Assembly: GCF_900316465.1 (NCBI RefSeq)
Contig: NZ_ONDD01000001.1
Location: 181,471 to 245,470, forward strand
DNA length: 64,000 nt
Direction: 5' to 3'
Source of the DNA: an uncultured Fibrobacter sp.
GTDB lineage: Bacteria; Fibrobacterota; Fibrobacteria; Fibrobacterales; Fibrobacteraceae
The notes under the pieces are model-generated. The model was not told the DNA's origin. It was given only the letters and a program-made list of their open reading frames with translations, and made no database searches. Shown here piece by piece: positions 35,212 through 43,494 of this stretch (position 1 is its first letter; every line of letters begins with the position of its first letter). The translations under genes were made by a program, and so were the position numbers.

Positions 35212-36596
35212 ACCTTTTGTATAGTTTCGTAATAAATGCAGTCATGTTTGCATTCACGGTTAAACGCGCCCTTGCAAATAGGCATTTTGTAAAGCATTTG
35301 CGCTTCGTCTTCGTTGCGCGATATTCGCTTGCGCACGTAGCCGATGTCCTGGAAGTTCGATTCTTTGCCTCTAACGAGCGCGGCACAGGTATTAACCCAG
35401 ACCACGTTGCAGTCTTCGTGGGCGCACAAGTCAAACGAACGGCGGAAATCGTAGGAACCTGTCGAGAACGACGGCACGATTATCAGCGTGAGCTTGAAGC
35501 AGCGCATGAGTTGCTGCATGTATTCCGTTTCCAAGAAGTCACGACAGACCATAATCGCAATGCGGCCAATGCCTTCGTAGTGCAAAATATTCACCACGAG
35601 ATTGGAACTGATTTGTTCCAGATAACCGACACCACCGAATTCTTTGCGGAACGGGTTTTGCTTGTTCTGCTTGCAAATCACGTTGCCAAACTTGTCCATG
35701 ACCGTGACGACATTGCGGTTCTTTTCCCAGTAAGAGGGCAGCACAATGAGCGACGGAATTTTGGCGGCGTCATCAGGCGAAAGCGACTTGATTTTACCTG
35801 AAACAAATTCCGCCATCTCAGCATTCCCGAGGAGTTCCGGGAAAACGACGATATCGCTTTCATTTTCAGCAGCGGTCCAAATCTTTTTCCAGACGAGTTC
35901 GTTGTCCGATTCAAAAGTCGAGTTTTCGTAGGCAATATTGAAATATTGCACCTTGTCCTTGTCAGTCAACTGGACTTTAAAATTCCGTTCTAACCTTAAA
36001 GGGGTTGCCGCAATCTTTACGGCATGACGTTCCTTGAAATGCGGGAACAATTCGTCTTTCAAAAAGTAATGTTTGTCAATCAGTTCGCCAAGCACCGAGT
36101 TTTCGATCAGCAAAATATTGTACAGGAAACTTTCGAGGTTGTTGTAGCGGTGAATCAAGCGGTGTTTGCGTTCCCATATGCAAGAGCAACGCGGCAAAAG
36201 CCCGACCCCCACCGATTCGCGGTTGGTGTTCAGTACGATTGAAAATTTTTCCTGTTCAAATTCCGCTATAGCCAGATTCAACAGCGAAGCCATCGCCTGG
36301 TCCAAAATTTGCAAAAGACCCAATAGCGCGTAATAATCGCGGTCGGCTTTCAACCGATTGACGAGCGATTTCAAGTTTTCAAGAAATTCCGTGGTTAGGT
36401 TTTCGGAGGAAAGTTCGCGAACGCCCACCCCATTGTCGGATTCCTGAAACAGCGCGGGAATTTCTGCCTGGACGACTTTTGCGATGCGGGATTTTTCCGC
36501 CGGCGAGACACAGCTGTATTCGACAAAGAATTTCTCCGAGCAGGAGTTTACGATATCAGAACACAGTTCCGCCACAATGTTATAGAGGTCCAGCAT
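35208..36596 (-). CDS. Nitrilase-superfamily carbon-nitrogen hydrolase with N-terminal domain of unknown function
   Basis: 462 residues. Residues about 200-460 are the nitrilase fold with a full catalytic triad: Glu in DIVVFPELLG, Lys in CKQNKQNPFRKEF, Cys in IAIMVCRDFLE. The first 200 residues (helical, starting MLDLYNIVAELCSDIVNSC, with FVEYSCVSPAEKSRIAKVV) match no domain I know. The ATG at 36596 is preferred over a TTG nine codons upstream. A terminal cysteine cluster (GAFNRECKHDCIYYE) could bind metal. Coupled to the Nudix gene by a 4-base overlap. Confidence 0.8.
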   Translation of the reverse strand: MLDLYNIVAELCSDIVNSCSEKFFVEYSCVSPAEKSRIAKVVQAEIPALFQESDNGVGVRELSSENLTTEFLENLKSLVNRLKADRDYYALLGLLQILDQAMASLLNLAIAEFEQEKFSIVLNTNRESVGVGLLPRCSCIWERKHRLIHRYNNLESFLYNILLIENSVLGELIDKHYFLKDELFPHFKERHAVKIAATPLRLERNFKVQLTDKDKVQYFNIAYENSTFESDNELVWKKIWTAAENESDIVVFPELLGNAEMAEFVSGKIKSLSPDDAAKIPSLIVLPSYWEKNRNVVTVMDKFGNVICKQNKQNPFRKEFGGVGYLEQISSNLVVNILHYEGIGRIAIMVCRDFLETEYMQQLMRCFKLTLIIVPSFSTGSYDFRRSFDLCAHEDCNVVWVNTCAALVRGKESNFQDIGYVRKRISRNEDEAQMLYKMPICKGAFNRECKHDCIYYETIQKV

Positions 36597-36710
36597 GGTA
36601 AGGAATATAGAAAAAAAGGTCAAAATTTCAAAAAAATCGCCGTTTCCGCCCCTGTTTTAGATGGATACAGGATGTTTACTCGGGTATACGCGATTTATAC
36701 GATTTTTAGG

Positions 36711-36803
36711 CTTATTCCAAGTTGGAATATCTATTTTTTAGGTACCCAAACACTCCCTGACGGCCCTAGGTTACCTCCTTTACCCAGGGCCGTCCTCTTT
36801 TTT
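36711..36803 (+). promoter_or_regulatory. Candidate leader/attenuator of the membrane protein-queH operon
   Basis: A possible promoter (TTTACT 36675-36680, 17-base spacer, TACGAT) is followed by the palindrome TATTCCAAGTTGGAATA (36713-36729) and a stem GACGGCCCT/AGGGCCGTC (36759-36767, 36786-36794) with TCTTTTTT behind it, 27 bases before the ATG at 36830. This looks like a terminated leader or attenuation signal. I tested it against preQ1 riboswitch patterns and do not see them. Confidence 0.45.
36713..36729. promoter_or_regulatory. 17-base palindrome, candidate operator (site 1)
   Basis: TATTCCAAGTTGGAATA is a perfect inverted repeat around a central G. A second site with one mismatch lies at 42410-42426 next to the candidate ncRNA and the Fic gene. 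Shared flanking AGGC supports a common origin. Confidence 0.5.
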
Positions 36804-36829
36804 AGGGCCTAAATTCTAAATTTGAGCTA

Positions 36830-37222
36830 ATGATTATCGCTACAATCATCGGGGCTATCGCTTTTTTGCCCTCTATTGCTCTGAATATTGCGCTTGCCTT
36901 GGGCGCCCCGCTCGGCGCATACGCCATGAACGCCCGCTACAAGGTGATTCCGCCCGAAGTTCGCAAGGCCTTCATTGTGCCGACCACGATGCAGTTTGTC
37001 GCCCTTTTCGTGTTGCTTTCGGCAGGGCATGTTCTGCCCGAGATTATCCCGTTCATGATAACGCGCATTCTCGCATTCTTCTTTGCGCTGTACTTGACTT
37101 TTTATACCGCGACGGTTCTCTTTAGTACCGCCTACAAGGAACGCACCGTGATGGGATCCTTCGCCGTGATTACGGCCATTTGCTACTGGATTACCGCTTT
37201 CGGAACTCTCAGCTGGGAATAA
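36830..37222 (+). CDS. Small four-helix membrane protein
   Basis: 130 residues with four hydrophobic segments (about 1-25, 45-65, 70-95, 105-125). I recognise no family. Its stop is one base before the queH start, so the two are cotranscribed; a role in transport of a queuosine precursor is conceivable but not shown by sequence. Transcription may be controlled by the leader at 36711-36803. Confidence 0.7.
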   Translation: MIIATIIGAIAFLPSIALNIALALGAPLGAYAMNARYKVIPPEVRKAFIVPTTMQFVALFVLLSAGHVLPEIIPFMITRILAFFFALYLTFYTATVLFSTAYKERTVMGSFAVITAICYWITAFGTLSWE

Positions 37223-37223
37223 G

Positions 37224-37928
37224 ATGGAACCGCAGCAGTCCAACGCCCCCAAGCACAATTACCAGCGCGATTTGGATTATATTATCCGCAGGCTGGAACG
37301 CACCGGCGAAGTGCCGACGCTTTTGTTGCATGCCTGCTGTGCGCCCTGTAGCAGCTACACCATTGAATACTTGTCGCAGTACTTCAAGATTACGCTTTTC
37401 TACTATAATCCGAATATCGCGCCGGACGAAGAATACCGCCACCGCGTCGAAGAAATCAAGCGTTTCGTTGCCGAATTCAAGACCAAGTATCCGGTCACGC
37501 TGATTGAAGGCGAATACGACCCGAAAAAATTCTACGATGTCGCGCGCGGGCTCGAAAATGAACCCGAAGGCGGCGCGCGCTGCCGCAAGTGTTTCGAGCT
37601 TCGCCTTGCCGAATCAGCTAGACTCGCCCGCGAACTGAGCTGCGAATACTTTACCACCACGCTTACGATTAGCCCCATGAAAAATGCGCAGGTGCTGAAC
37701 GAAGTGGTGCAGGAGCAGTGCGATATTTACGGAATCAAGCGCCTGCCCAGCGACTTCAAGAAGAAGGGCGGATACAAGCGTTCTATTCAGCTTTCGGCAG
37801 AATACAATTTGTATAGGCAGAATTATTGCGGGTGCGCGTATTCAAAGCGAGATGCTGAGAAACGAGATTCCGAGAAAGGAGATTCCGGCTCGGAGGCCGG
37901 AATGACATCAGGACAACCCAATCTATAG
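37224..37928 (+). CDS. queH: Epoxyqueuosine reductase QueH (3' end invaded by a repeat)
   Basis: 234 residues. QueH reduces epoxyqueuosine in tRNA to queuosine, the last step of Q synthesis, and uses an iron-sulfur cluster with a second metal site. Cys pattern is complete: HACCAPCS (Cys 38, 39, 42), GARCRKC (Cys 120, 123), NYCGC (Cys 202, 204). After CGCAYSK the last 27 residues (RDAEKRDSEKGDSG...) are encoded by a REP-like repeat (37875-37907) and are not part of the family. The stop overlaps the end of the convergent aminotransferase gene by 6 bases. Confidence 0.93.
   Translation: MEPQQSNAPKHNYQRDLDYIIRRLERTGEVPTLLLHACCAPCSSYTIEYLSQYFKITLFYYNPNIAPDEEYRHRVEEIKRFVAEFKTKYPVTLIEGEYDPKKFYDVARGLENEPEGGARCRKCFELRLAESARLARELSCEYFTTTLTISPMKNAQVLNEVVQEQCDIYGIKRLPSDFKKKGGYKRSIQLSAEYNLYRQNYCGCAYSKRDAEKRDSEKGDSGSEAGMTSGQPNL
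37875..37907. repeat. REP-like palindrome inside the 3' end of queH
   Basis: AAAGGAGATTCCGGCTCGGA followed by GGCCGGAATGACA: a TTCCGGC/GCCGGAA hairpin between AAAGGAG and ATGACA. Same outline as copies at 47608-47639 and 47802-47833. It is translated in frame into the queH C-terminus. Confidence 0.85.
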
Positions 37929-39086
37929 TAGCTTTTTACGTAAACCTTCTAAGCGGTTAAGTGCGTCGTAGAGAGTTTCGTCTTTCTTGGCGAAGTGGAA
38001 GCGGATCAGGTGATTCACCGGTTCGCGGAAAAAGCTGGAACCCGGCACTGCGGCGACACCCACTTTTTGCGCAAGGTCGATACAGAACTGGTCATCGGAC
38101 TTGTAGCCGAATTCGCTGATATCCATCATCACGAAGTACGTGCCCTGCGGCTCGGTGAACTTGAAACCTAGATTGCGCAGGCCGCCCGTGAAAATTTCCT
38201 TCATGTGCGTGTAATGCGCCTGCAGTTCCGCGTAGTAATCGTCGCCGAAATTGAGAGCGGTAAGCGCGGTTTCTTGCAGCGGCGAAGCGGCGCCCACCAC
38301 CGTGAAGTCATGAATTTTCTTGATGCAATTCATGACGGGTTCGGCAGCGAGCACATAGCCCAAGCGCCAGCCCGTAATGGAATAGCTCTTGGAAAGGCTG
38401 GAACATTCGATAGTGCGTTCGCGCATTCCCGGAAGCGTCGCCAAATAAGTATGATGGTGCGGAGCAAATATGATATGTTCGTAGACTTCGTCAGTGATTA
38501 CATACAAATCATATTTGATGGCGAGGTCGGCAATAATCTGCAACTCTTCGCGGGTAAAGACTTTTCCGCTCGGGTTCGACGGATTGCAAAGTACGAGCGC
38601 CTTCACGCCCGGCTGCTTCATGGCATCTTCGAGGACGTTTGCATCGAAGGTGAAATCGTGCGGATCGAGCGGAACATAAATCGGAGTCGCTCCACTCAGA
38701 ATCGTATCGGCAGTGTAGTTTTCGTAGAACGGCGAGAAGATGACCACCTTATCGCCCGGATTGCAAATCGACATCATCGAAACCATCATGGCTTCGGTGC
38801 TGCCGCAGGTGATGACCATTTCGGTTTGCGGGTCGTAACGCAGGCCGCTGAAGCGTTCCTGCTTTTTAGAAAGCGCTTCGCGGAAATTCTGCGCACCGAT
38901 GGTAAGCGCGTACTGATGCGGGCCCGTGTGGGCGACTTCGGCTAGGCGGTCTTGCAAGGCTTTGGGCGGATCAAAATCCGGGAAGCCCTGCGAGAGGTTG
39001 ATGGCGCCACAAGCGTTTGCAATGCGCGTCATGTGACGAATGACCGATTCCGTAAAATGTTCAGTACGATTGCTTAAAGGTTTCAT
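37923..39086 (-). CDS. Class I aminotransferase (methionine/kynurenine aminotransferase-like)
   Basis: 387 residues, PLP enzyme. N-terminal INLSQGFPDFDPP, PLP-lysine in SSLSKSYSITGWRLGY (near residue 234), and the LCNPSNPSGKVF and ITDEVYEHIIF patterns are typical of the YbdL/kynurenine-aminotransferase group that works with 2-oxo acids of Met, Gln or aromatic amino acids. Exact substrate not fixed. It overlaps the end of queH tail to tail and diverges from ygiQ with 35 bases between starts. Confidence 0.88.
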   Translation of the reverse strand: MKPLSNRTEHFTESVIRHMTRIANACGAINLSQGFPDFDPPKALQDRLAEVAHTGPHQYALTIGAQNFREALSKKQERFSGLRYDPQTEMVITCGSTEAMMVSMMSICNPGDKVVIFSPFYENYTADTILSGATPIYVPLDPHDFTFDANVLEDAMKQPGVKALVLCNPSNPSGKVFTREELQIIADLAIKYDLYVITDEVYEHIIFAPHHHTYLATLPGMRERTIECSSLSKSYSITGWRLGYVLAAEPVMNCIKKIHDFTVVGAASPLQETALTALNFGDDYYAELQAHYTHMKEIFTGGLRNLGFKFTEPQGTYFVMMDISEFGYKSDDQFCIDLAQKVGVAAVPGSSFFREPVNHLIRFHFAKKDETLYDALNRLEGLRKKLL

Positions 39087-39121
39087 GGGAGGAAATTTAG
39101 AAATTTACTATCTTTCACTCT

Positions 39122-41353
39122 ATGTACGATCCGCGCTTTTTACCCATCTGCAAAGAAGACCTGGACGAACTCGGCTGGGACTATGTCGATGTGATTATCA
39201 TTAGCGCGGACGCCTACGTGGACCACCCTTGCTTTGGGCATGCCGTGGTCGGCCGCCTTTTCGAGCACGAAGGCTTACGCGTGGCAATTTTACCGCAGCC
39301 GAACTGGCGCGACGACTTGCGTGATTTCAAGAAACTCGGCAAGCCCCGCATGTTCTTCGCAATTTCAAGCGGTATGGATTCCATGGTGAACCATTACACC
39401 GCCGCCAAGCGCCTGCGTAGCGACGATGCTTTTACGCCGGGAAACAAGGCAGGGTTCCGCCCCGATTACGCGACTTACACGTACGCCAAGATTTTAAAGA
39501 AGCTCTACCCCGACGTTCCGCTGCTGATTGGCGGGCTTGAATCGAGCCTGCGTCGCGTAACGCATTACGACTACTGGAGCGACAGACTTAAGCCGAGCAT
39601 TCTGTTTGATACGCAAGCCGACATTCTCGTGTACGGCATGGGCGAAAAGCCGCTGAAAGAAATCGTACGACTCTTGAAGAAGGGCGTACCCTTCTCCAGC
39701 CTGCATTCGATTCCGCAGACCGCTTACCTTGCACCCAAGGGCCAAATCCCTACGACCAAGCAGTGGGAAGACTTGCGCCTGTATAGTTACGAGGAATGCC
39801 TCGCCAACAAGCGCAATCAAATCGAGAACTGCCGCAGAGTGGACATTGAATGCAACAAGTGGTTCCAGCGCCGCATTCTGCAAGACGTCGCCGAACAGAC
39901 CGTGGTGATTAACCCCGCGTACCCGCCGCTGGAATACGGCGAACTTGACGAAAGTTTTGAATACCCCTACGCCCGCGAACCGCACCCGCGTTACAGAAAG
40001 CGCGGCAACGTGCCTGCGTTCGACATGATCAAGTTCAGCATCAACACACACCGCGGCTGTTTTGGCGGTTGCAGTTTTTGCGCCATCAACGCGCACCAGG
40101 GCAAATTCATTGCGAGCCGTAGCCGCGAAAGCATTCTGCGCGAAGTGGATTTGATTACGAAGATGGACGGCTTTGCCGGCACCATCACCGATTTGGGCGG
40201 TCCGAGCGCCAACATGTACAACATGCGCGGTCGCGACCCGAGCCGTTGTCAAAAGTGCGCACGCCCCAGTTGCCTGACCCCGAAAGTCTGCGACAACATG
40301 GACACGCACCATCACGAGCTTTTGGAACTTTATCGCGAAGTGCGCAACCACCCGAAGGTGAAGCACCTGTTCATCGGAAGTGGCGTGCGTTACGACATGC
40401 TGTTGCAAGAAACCGATGACAAGGAACTGATTCGCGACCACGAAGAATATGCCCGCGAGCTCATCGACTATCATGTGAGCGGACGCCTGAAGGTGGCACC
40501 GGAGCATACGAGTGACGCCGTGCTCAAGCTGATGCGCAAGCCGAGCTTTACGCTGTTCCACAAGTTCAAGGAATTCTTCGACGACGAATGCAAGCGCATC
40601 GGAAAGCGCCAGCAGATTATTCCTTACTTTATCAGTAGCCACCCCGGCTGTACCGAGGCCGACATGGCGGAACTTGCACTCGAGACAAAGCAGCTCGGAT
40701 TCCAGCTGGAACAGGTGCAGGACTTTACGCCGACACCGATGACAATCGCTACTGAAATGTTCTACAGCGAAATGACACCGGACGGCAAGCCGCTTTACGT
40801 GGCGAAAACGCCGGAACAGAAGCGCAGCCAGCGTCAGTTCTTCTTCTGGTATATTCCGGAAAACCGCCCGCAGATTCGTGCGACGCTCGAACGCTTAAAA
40901 CTCGGCAAGATTGGCCGACTGCTCTTAAGCCGCAGCGCAAAGGCTGAAGGCAAGGAATTCTTCCCGAGCAAGGAACGCGAAGAAAACGAAGAATACCGCC
41001 AGCGCGAACAGCAGAAACGCGAGCAGCGGGCCGTCACCATCGTGCCGCAAAAGTCCGGCGACAAGGGCCGCTGGGAAAACTCCGCCCGCAAAGAACGCCG
41101 CGCCGCACAGTTTGGCGATCCGCGCAATGACAGGCGCGAAGGTCGTCGCGATGACAATCGCGAACGCCGCGACTTCCGTGACGAAAACCGCAACAACAAT
41201 TTCGGAAGCGGTGAGCGAAAGAGTTTCCATAGCGACCGCAAGTTTAACGGCAACAAGGGGCGCGACTTCAATAAAAATGGCGGCAAGAGCCGCCAGGATA
41301 ACAATCGCAACAACTCCCCCGTTCAATTCAGTTCGTTTAAACGGGGAAGGTAG
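39122..41353 (+). CDS. YgiQ-family radical SAM protein
   Basis: 743 residues. Radical SAM cluster motif RGCFGGCSFCAI (CxxxCxxC near residue 313), preceded by the YgiQ-specific N-terminal domain (GHAVVGRLFEHEGLRVAILP, LLIGGLESSLRRVTHYDYW). The final 120 residues are an Arg/Asn/Asp/Gly-rich basic tail (RREGRRDDNRERRDFRDENR and so on), which suggests RNA contact. The function of YgiQ is still unknown; some members are linked to tRNA or ribosome modification. No partner genes nearby. Confidence 0.9.
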   Translation: MYDPRFLPICKEDLDELGWDYVDVIIISADAYVDHPCFGHAVVGRLFEHEGLRVAILPQPNWRDDLRDFKKLGKPRMFFAISSGMDSMVNHYTAAKRLRSDDAFTPGNKAGFRPDYATYTYAKILKKLYPDVPLLIGGLESSLRRVTHYDYWSDRLKPSILFDTQADILVYGMGEKPLKEIVRLLKKGVPFSSLHSIPQTAYLAPKGQIPTTKQWEDLRLYSYEECLANKRNQIENCRRVDIECNKWFQRRILQDVAEQTVVINPAYPPLEYGELDESFEYPYAREPHPRYRKRGNVPAFDMIKFSINTHRGCFGGCSFCAINAHQGKFIASRSRESILREVDLITKMDGFAGTITDLGGPSANMYNMRGRDPSRCQKCARPSCLTPKVCDNMDTHHHELLELYREVRNHPKVKHLFIGSGVRYDMLLQETDDKELIRDHEEYARELIDYHVSGRLKVAPEHTSDAVLKLMRKPSFTLFHKFKEFFDDECKRIGKRQQIIPYFISSHPGCTEADMAELALETKQLGFQLEQVQDFTPTPMTIATEMFYSEMTPDGKPLYVAKTPEQKRSQRQFFFWYIPENRPQIRATLERLKLGKIGRLLLSRSAKAEGKEFFPSKEREENEEYRQREQQKREQRAVTIVPQKSGDKGRWENSARKERRAAQFGDPRNDRREGRRDDNRERRDFRDENRNNNFGSGERKSFHSDRKFNGNKGRDFNKNGGKSRQDNNRNNSPVQFSSFKRGR

Positions 41354-41362
41354 TAGGCTCAT

Positions 41363-42205
41363 TTAAGAGCGCGCTAACACACTCCACCACTCTCCACTGA
41401 CACGTTCCTGCACAACCTTGAAGCCGGCTTCTTCGAACCACTTGAGGATATAATCCTTTTCGGTGAGGAGCTGGCCCGAGATAATAAGTTCACCGCCTGC
41501 GGCAAGCAGGTCTTCGATGTCATCGCGGAGCGGCCAGAGTTCACTGCGGATCATGTTGCAGAGAATAACGTCGAACTTGGCGCCGTCCTTGAAAGCATCC
41601 AGGAATCCGAGAATGCAGTCGCTTTCCTTGAAGCCATTGCGTTCAAAGTTTTCGGCAATGCAGGGAATCGTGAGCGGGTCAATTTCAGTACCGACCGCGA
41701 GCTTTGCGCCCAAGCGACGAGCGTACATGGCCAAAATGCCCGTACCCGTTCCAATGTCGAGCACCGTCTTGCCGTTGAAATCGACCGATTCCATCAAAGT
41801 GGCGCAGCTGCTAGTAGTATCGTGTTCGCCGGTACCGAAAGCGGTCTTGGCTTCGAGTTCAAGCACCACAGCCTTCGGGTCATCAGGCGTAAATTCTACC
41901 CAAGGCGGACGCACCCACAAATGCGGGGAAACAGACACCGGCTGCGCACGGTCGCGCCACCACTTGTCCCAATCCTTCGCGGGTTCATCGCTCAGCGTAA
42001 AATGATACTGCGGAAATTCGTTTACGATACGGTCACGTTCGGCCTTGTCGCCGGTATAAAAACAGAAGTCCGTACGGCCTTCTTCTTTCGGGTCCAATTC
42101 TTCAAGCGTAGCCACGCCAGCTTCAAAAAGCAGGTAGCTTGCGATTTCAAATTCTTCGGCAGGGCAATAGCCCTCGGCCTTGTACCAGGTATCAATTTTT
42201 TGCAT
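41363..42205 (-). CDS. prmA: Ribosomal protein L11 methyltransferase
   Basis: 280 residues. Trimethylates L11 with SAM. Motif I VLDIGTGTGILAM near residue 146, preceded by AFGTGEHDTT, the standard PrmA block; N-terminal ferredoxin-like domain (CPAEEFEIASYLLFEAGVAT). It converges with ygiQ after 9 bases. A terminator-like hairpin and a possible small RNA lie upstream of its start (42263-42360). Confidence 0.92.
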   Translation of the reverse strand: MQKIDTWYKAEGYCPAEEFEIASYLLFEAGVATLEELDPKEEGRTDFCFYTGDKAERDRIVNEFPQYHFTLSDEPAKDWDKWWRDRAQPVSVSPHLWVRPPWVEFTPDDPKAVVLELEAKTAFGTGEHDTTSSCATLMESVDFNGKTVLDIGTGTGILAMYARRLGAKLAVGTEIDPLTIPCIAENFERNGFKESDCILGFLDAFKDGAKFDVILCNMIRSELWPLRDDIEDLLAAGGELIISGQLLTEKDYILKWFEEAGFKVVQERVSGEWWSVLARS

Positions 42206-42262
42206 AGCTCAATAATAGAAATTCAAAAAACATGAGCCAATTCCCGAATTCGCGGGGATTAT

Positions 42263-42357
42263 AAAAAAAAGGAGAGGCTCGGTACGCCAACCCCGTCACC
42301 GAGCCTCTCACCAAGCGCAAACACCTCAAACCGCTTGGCCCCTTTCATCCATCTTGT
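42263..42357 (-). ncRNA. Candidate small RNA or long leader upstream of prmA
   Basis: On the minus strand: a -35-like TTTACC and -10-like TATATT separated by 18 bases (about 42366-42395), then hairpin CCAAGCG..CGCTTGG (42311-42317/42332-42338), then a 12-bp terminator stem GAGAGGCTCGGT/ACCGAGCCTCTC (42272-42283, 42298-42309) followed by eight T. Minus-strand transcripts would end about 60 bases before prmA, and no protein gene precedes it on this strand, so the simplest reading is a 95-base RNA. I cannot match it to SRP RNA, 6S RNA or a known riboswitch. Confidence 0.5.
42272..42309 (-). terminator. Strong terminator of the candidate small RNA
   Basis: 12-bp perfect stem, 14-base loop, then TTTTTTTT on the minus strand (42270-42263). 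Confidence 0.85.
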
Positions 42358-42409
42358 AAACTAATATAAACAGTTTCTTTCCGAAAGGTAAACTTTTTTT
42401 ATAATTTCG

Positions 42410-42426
42410 TATTCCAAGTTAGAATA
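42410..42426. promoter_or_regulatory. 17-base near-palindrome, candidate operator (site 2)
   Basis: TATTCCAAGTTAGAATA, one mismatch from a perfect palindrome and from site 1 at 36713-36729. It lies between the Fic start (42477, plus) and the candidate ncRNA (minus), so it could control either. Confidence 0.5.
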
Positions 42427-42476
42427 AGGCCTTTGGGGCTTGCATTTTCGGCTTATCTACGTATATTTTGCGTTAA

Positions 42477-43484
42477 ATGATCGTTTCTAAGCCGCTTTTT
42501 ATACACCAGTACCCCGACTGGACCAAGTTCCGCTACAACGCGCAGAGCGTGATGGACGCCTTGGGACAGACTCGACTGCTTGAAGGCGCCCTCGTGGGCG
42601 TTGCAGACCTGGTTTGTGATTCGGACACCGAGACGCGCATGCTCGCGAAAGACATTGCGGCCAACTACGCGCTGGACGGCTACACTCTAGAAATTCCGAA
42701 GCTTGAAAGCGAAATTCAGAAAAAGAATTCCGCCAGGAACGACATCCGAAATTTTGTAGGCGCGATTCAAAACGCCAAGCTCCCGCTGACCGAAGAACGC
42801 CTATTCGCATGGCATGCGGCCATTGGCCAGAACAAGGTCAAGAGCTTTAGGACAAAGGAAAGCTTTGCAGGAACATTTACCGGCGTAAGCCCGGAACGCA
42901 TTCCGCTTGAAATCGGACGTTTTATAGACTGGTTTGAAAACTCGACACAAGACGGCGCCATTAAAGCGGCGATTGCCCACTTTTGGTTTTTGACGATCCG
43001 CCCGTTCGAAGACGGCAACGGACGCATCGCCCGCGCACTCTCCGCCATGCTTTTAGCCCGCAGCGAAGACACGACTCGCTGCCAGTATGCGCTGAACGAA
43101 CAGATCTTGAAAGACCGCGAAAATTACATACAAACTTTATTCAAGGCGCAGGCAGGCAACGGCGACTTGACCGAATGGATTTTGTGGTTCTTGAATGCGA
43201 TGCAAAAATCAATTGATGATAGCAAGAAAGAAATTGCAGGTGCCCTCAAAAAAATGCAGTTCTTGCAAAAGAACCAGCAGGCTGACTTGAGTGGTCGCGA
43301 ACGCAGGATTATCGAAGCCGTCTGGAACGGAGAACTGCCGGCCATATTCTCGGTGAAAGAGGTGGCCACCTTTACCGGCACGAGCCACGATTCCGCACTC
43401 CGCGACATTCAGGACTTGATTCAAAAAGAAATCGTCCGCCCCGAAAACAAGGGCGGACGAAGCCAAAAATACAGCTTGATTTAA
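42477..43484 (+). CDS. DUF4172-Fic protein with Arg in place of catalytic His
   Basis: 335 residues. N-terminal DUF4172-like domain (about 1-85), Fic fold (about 105-205), C-terminal winged helix (about 275-335, FSVKEVATFTGTSHDSALRD). The Fic core HPFxxGNGRxxR is here R175-PFEDGNGRIAR: the His that activates the target hydroxyl is Arg (CGC, one base from CAC). The inhibitory helix position of DUF4172 proteins, usually TSAIEG, reads NYALDG. So both catalytic and inhibitory residues have drifted, while phosphate-binding residues DGNGR remain. It may bind nucleotides without AMPylation or use another reaction. The wHTH suggests DNA binding. Confidence 0.88.
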   Translation: MIVSKPLFIHQYPDWTKFRYNAQSVMDALGQTRLLEGALVGVADLVCDSDTETRMLAKDIAANYALDGYTLEIPKLESEIQKKNSARNDIRNFVGAIQNAKLPLTEERLFAWHAAIGQNKVKSFRTKESFAGTFTGVSPERIPLEIGRFIDWFENSTQDGAIKAAIAHFWFLTIRPFEDGNGRIARALSAMLLARSEDTTRCQYALNEQILKDRENYIQTLFKAQAGNGDLTEWILWFLNAMQKSIDDSKKEIAGALKKMQFLQKNQQADLSGRERRIIEAVWNGELPAIFSVKEVATFTGTSHDSALRDIQDLIQKEIVRPENKGGRSQKYSLI

Positions 43485-43494
43485 CCGCTTGAAA

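Noticed and set aside
36759..36803. preQ1 riboswitch in front of queH
   Set aside because: The leader does not contain the AGAGGUUCUAG / ACCCUCUAUAAAAAACUA type sequence; only a terminator and a palindrome are seen.
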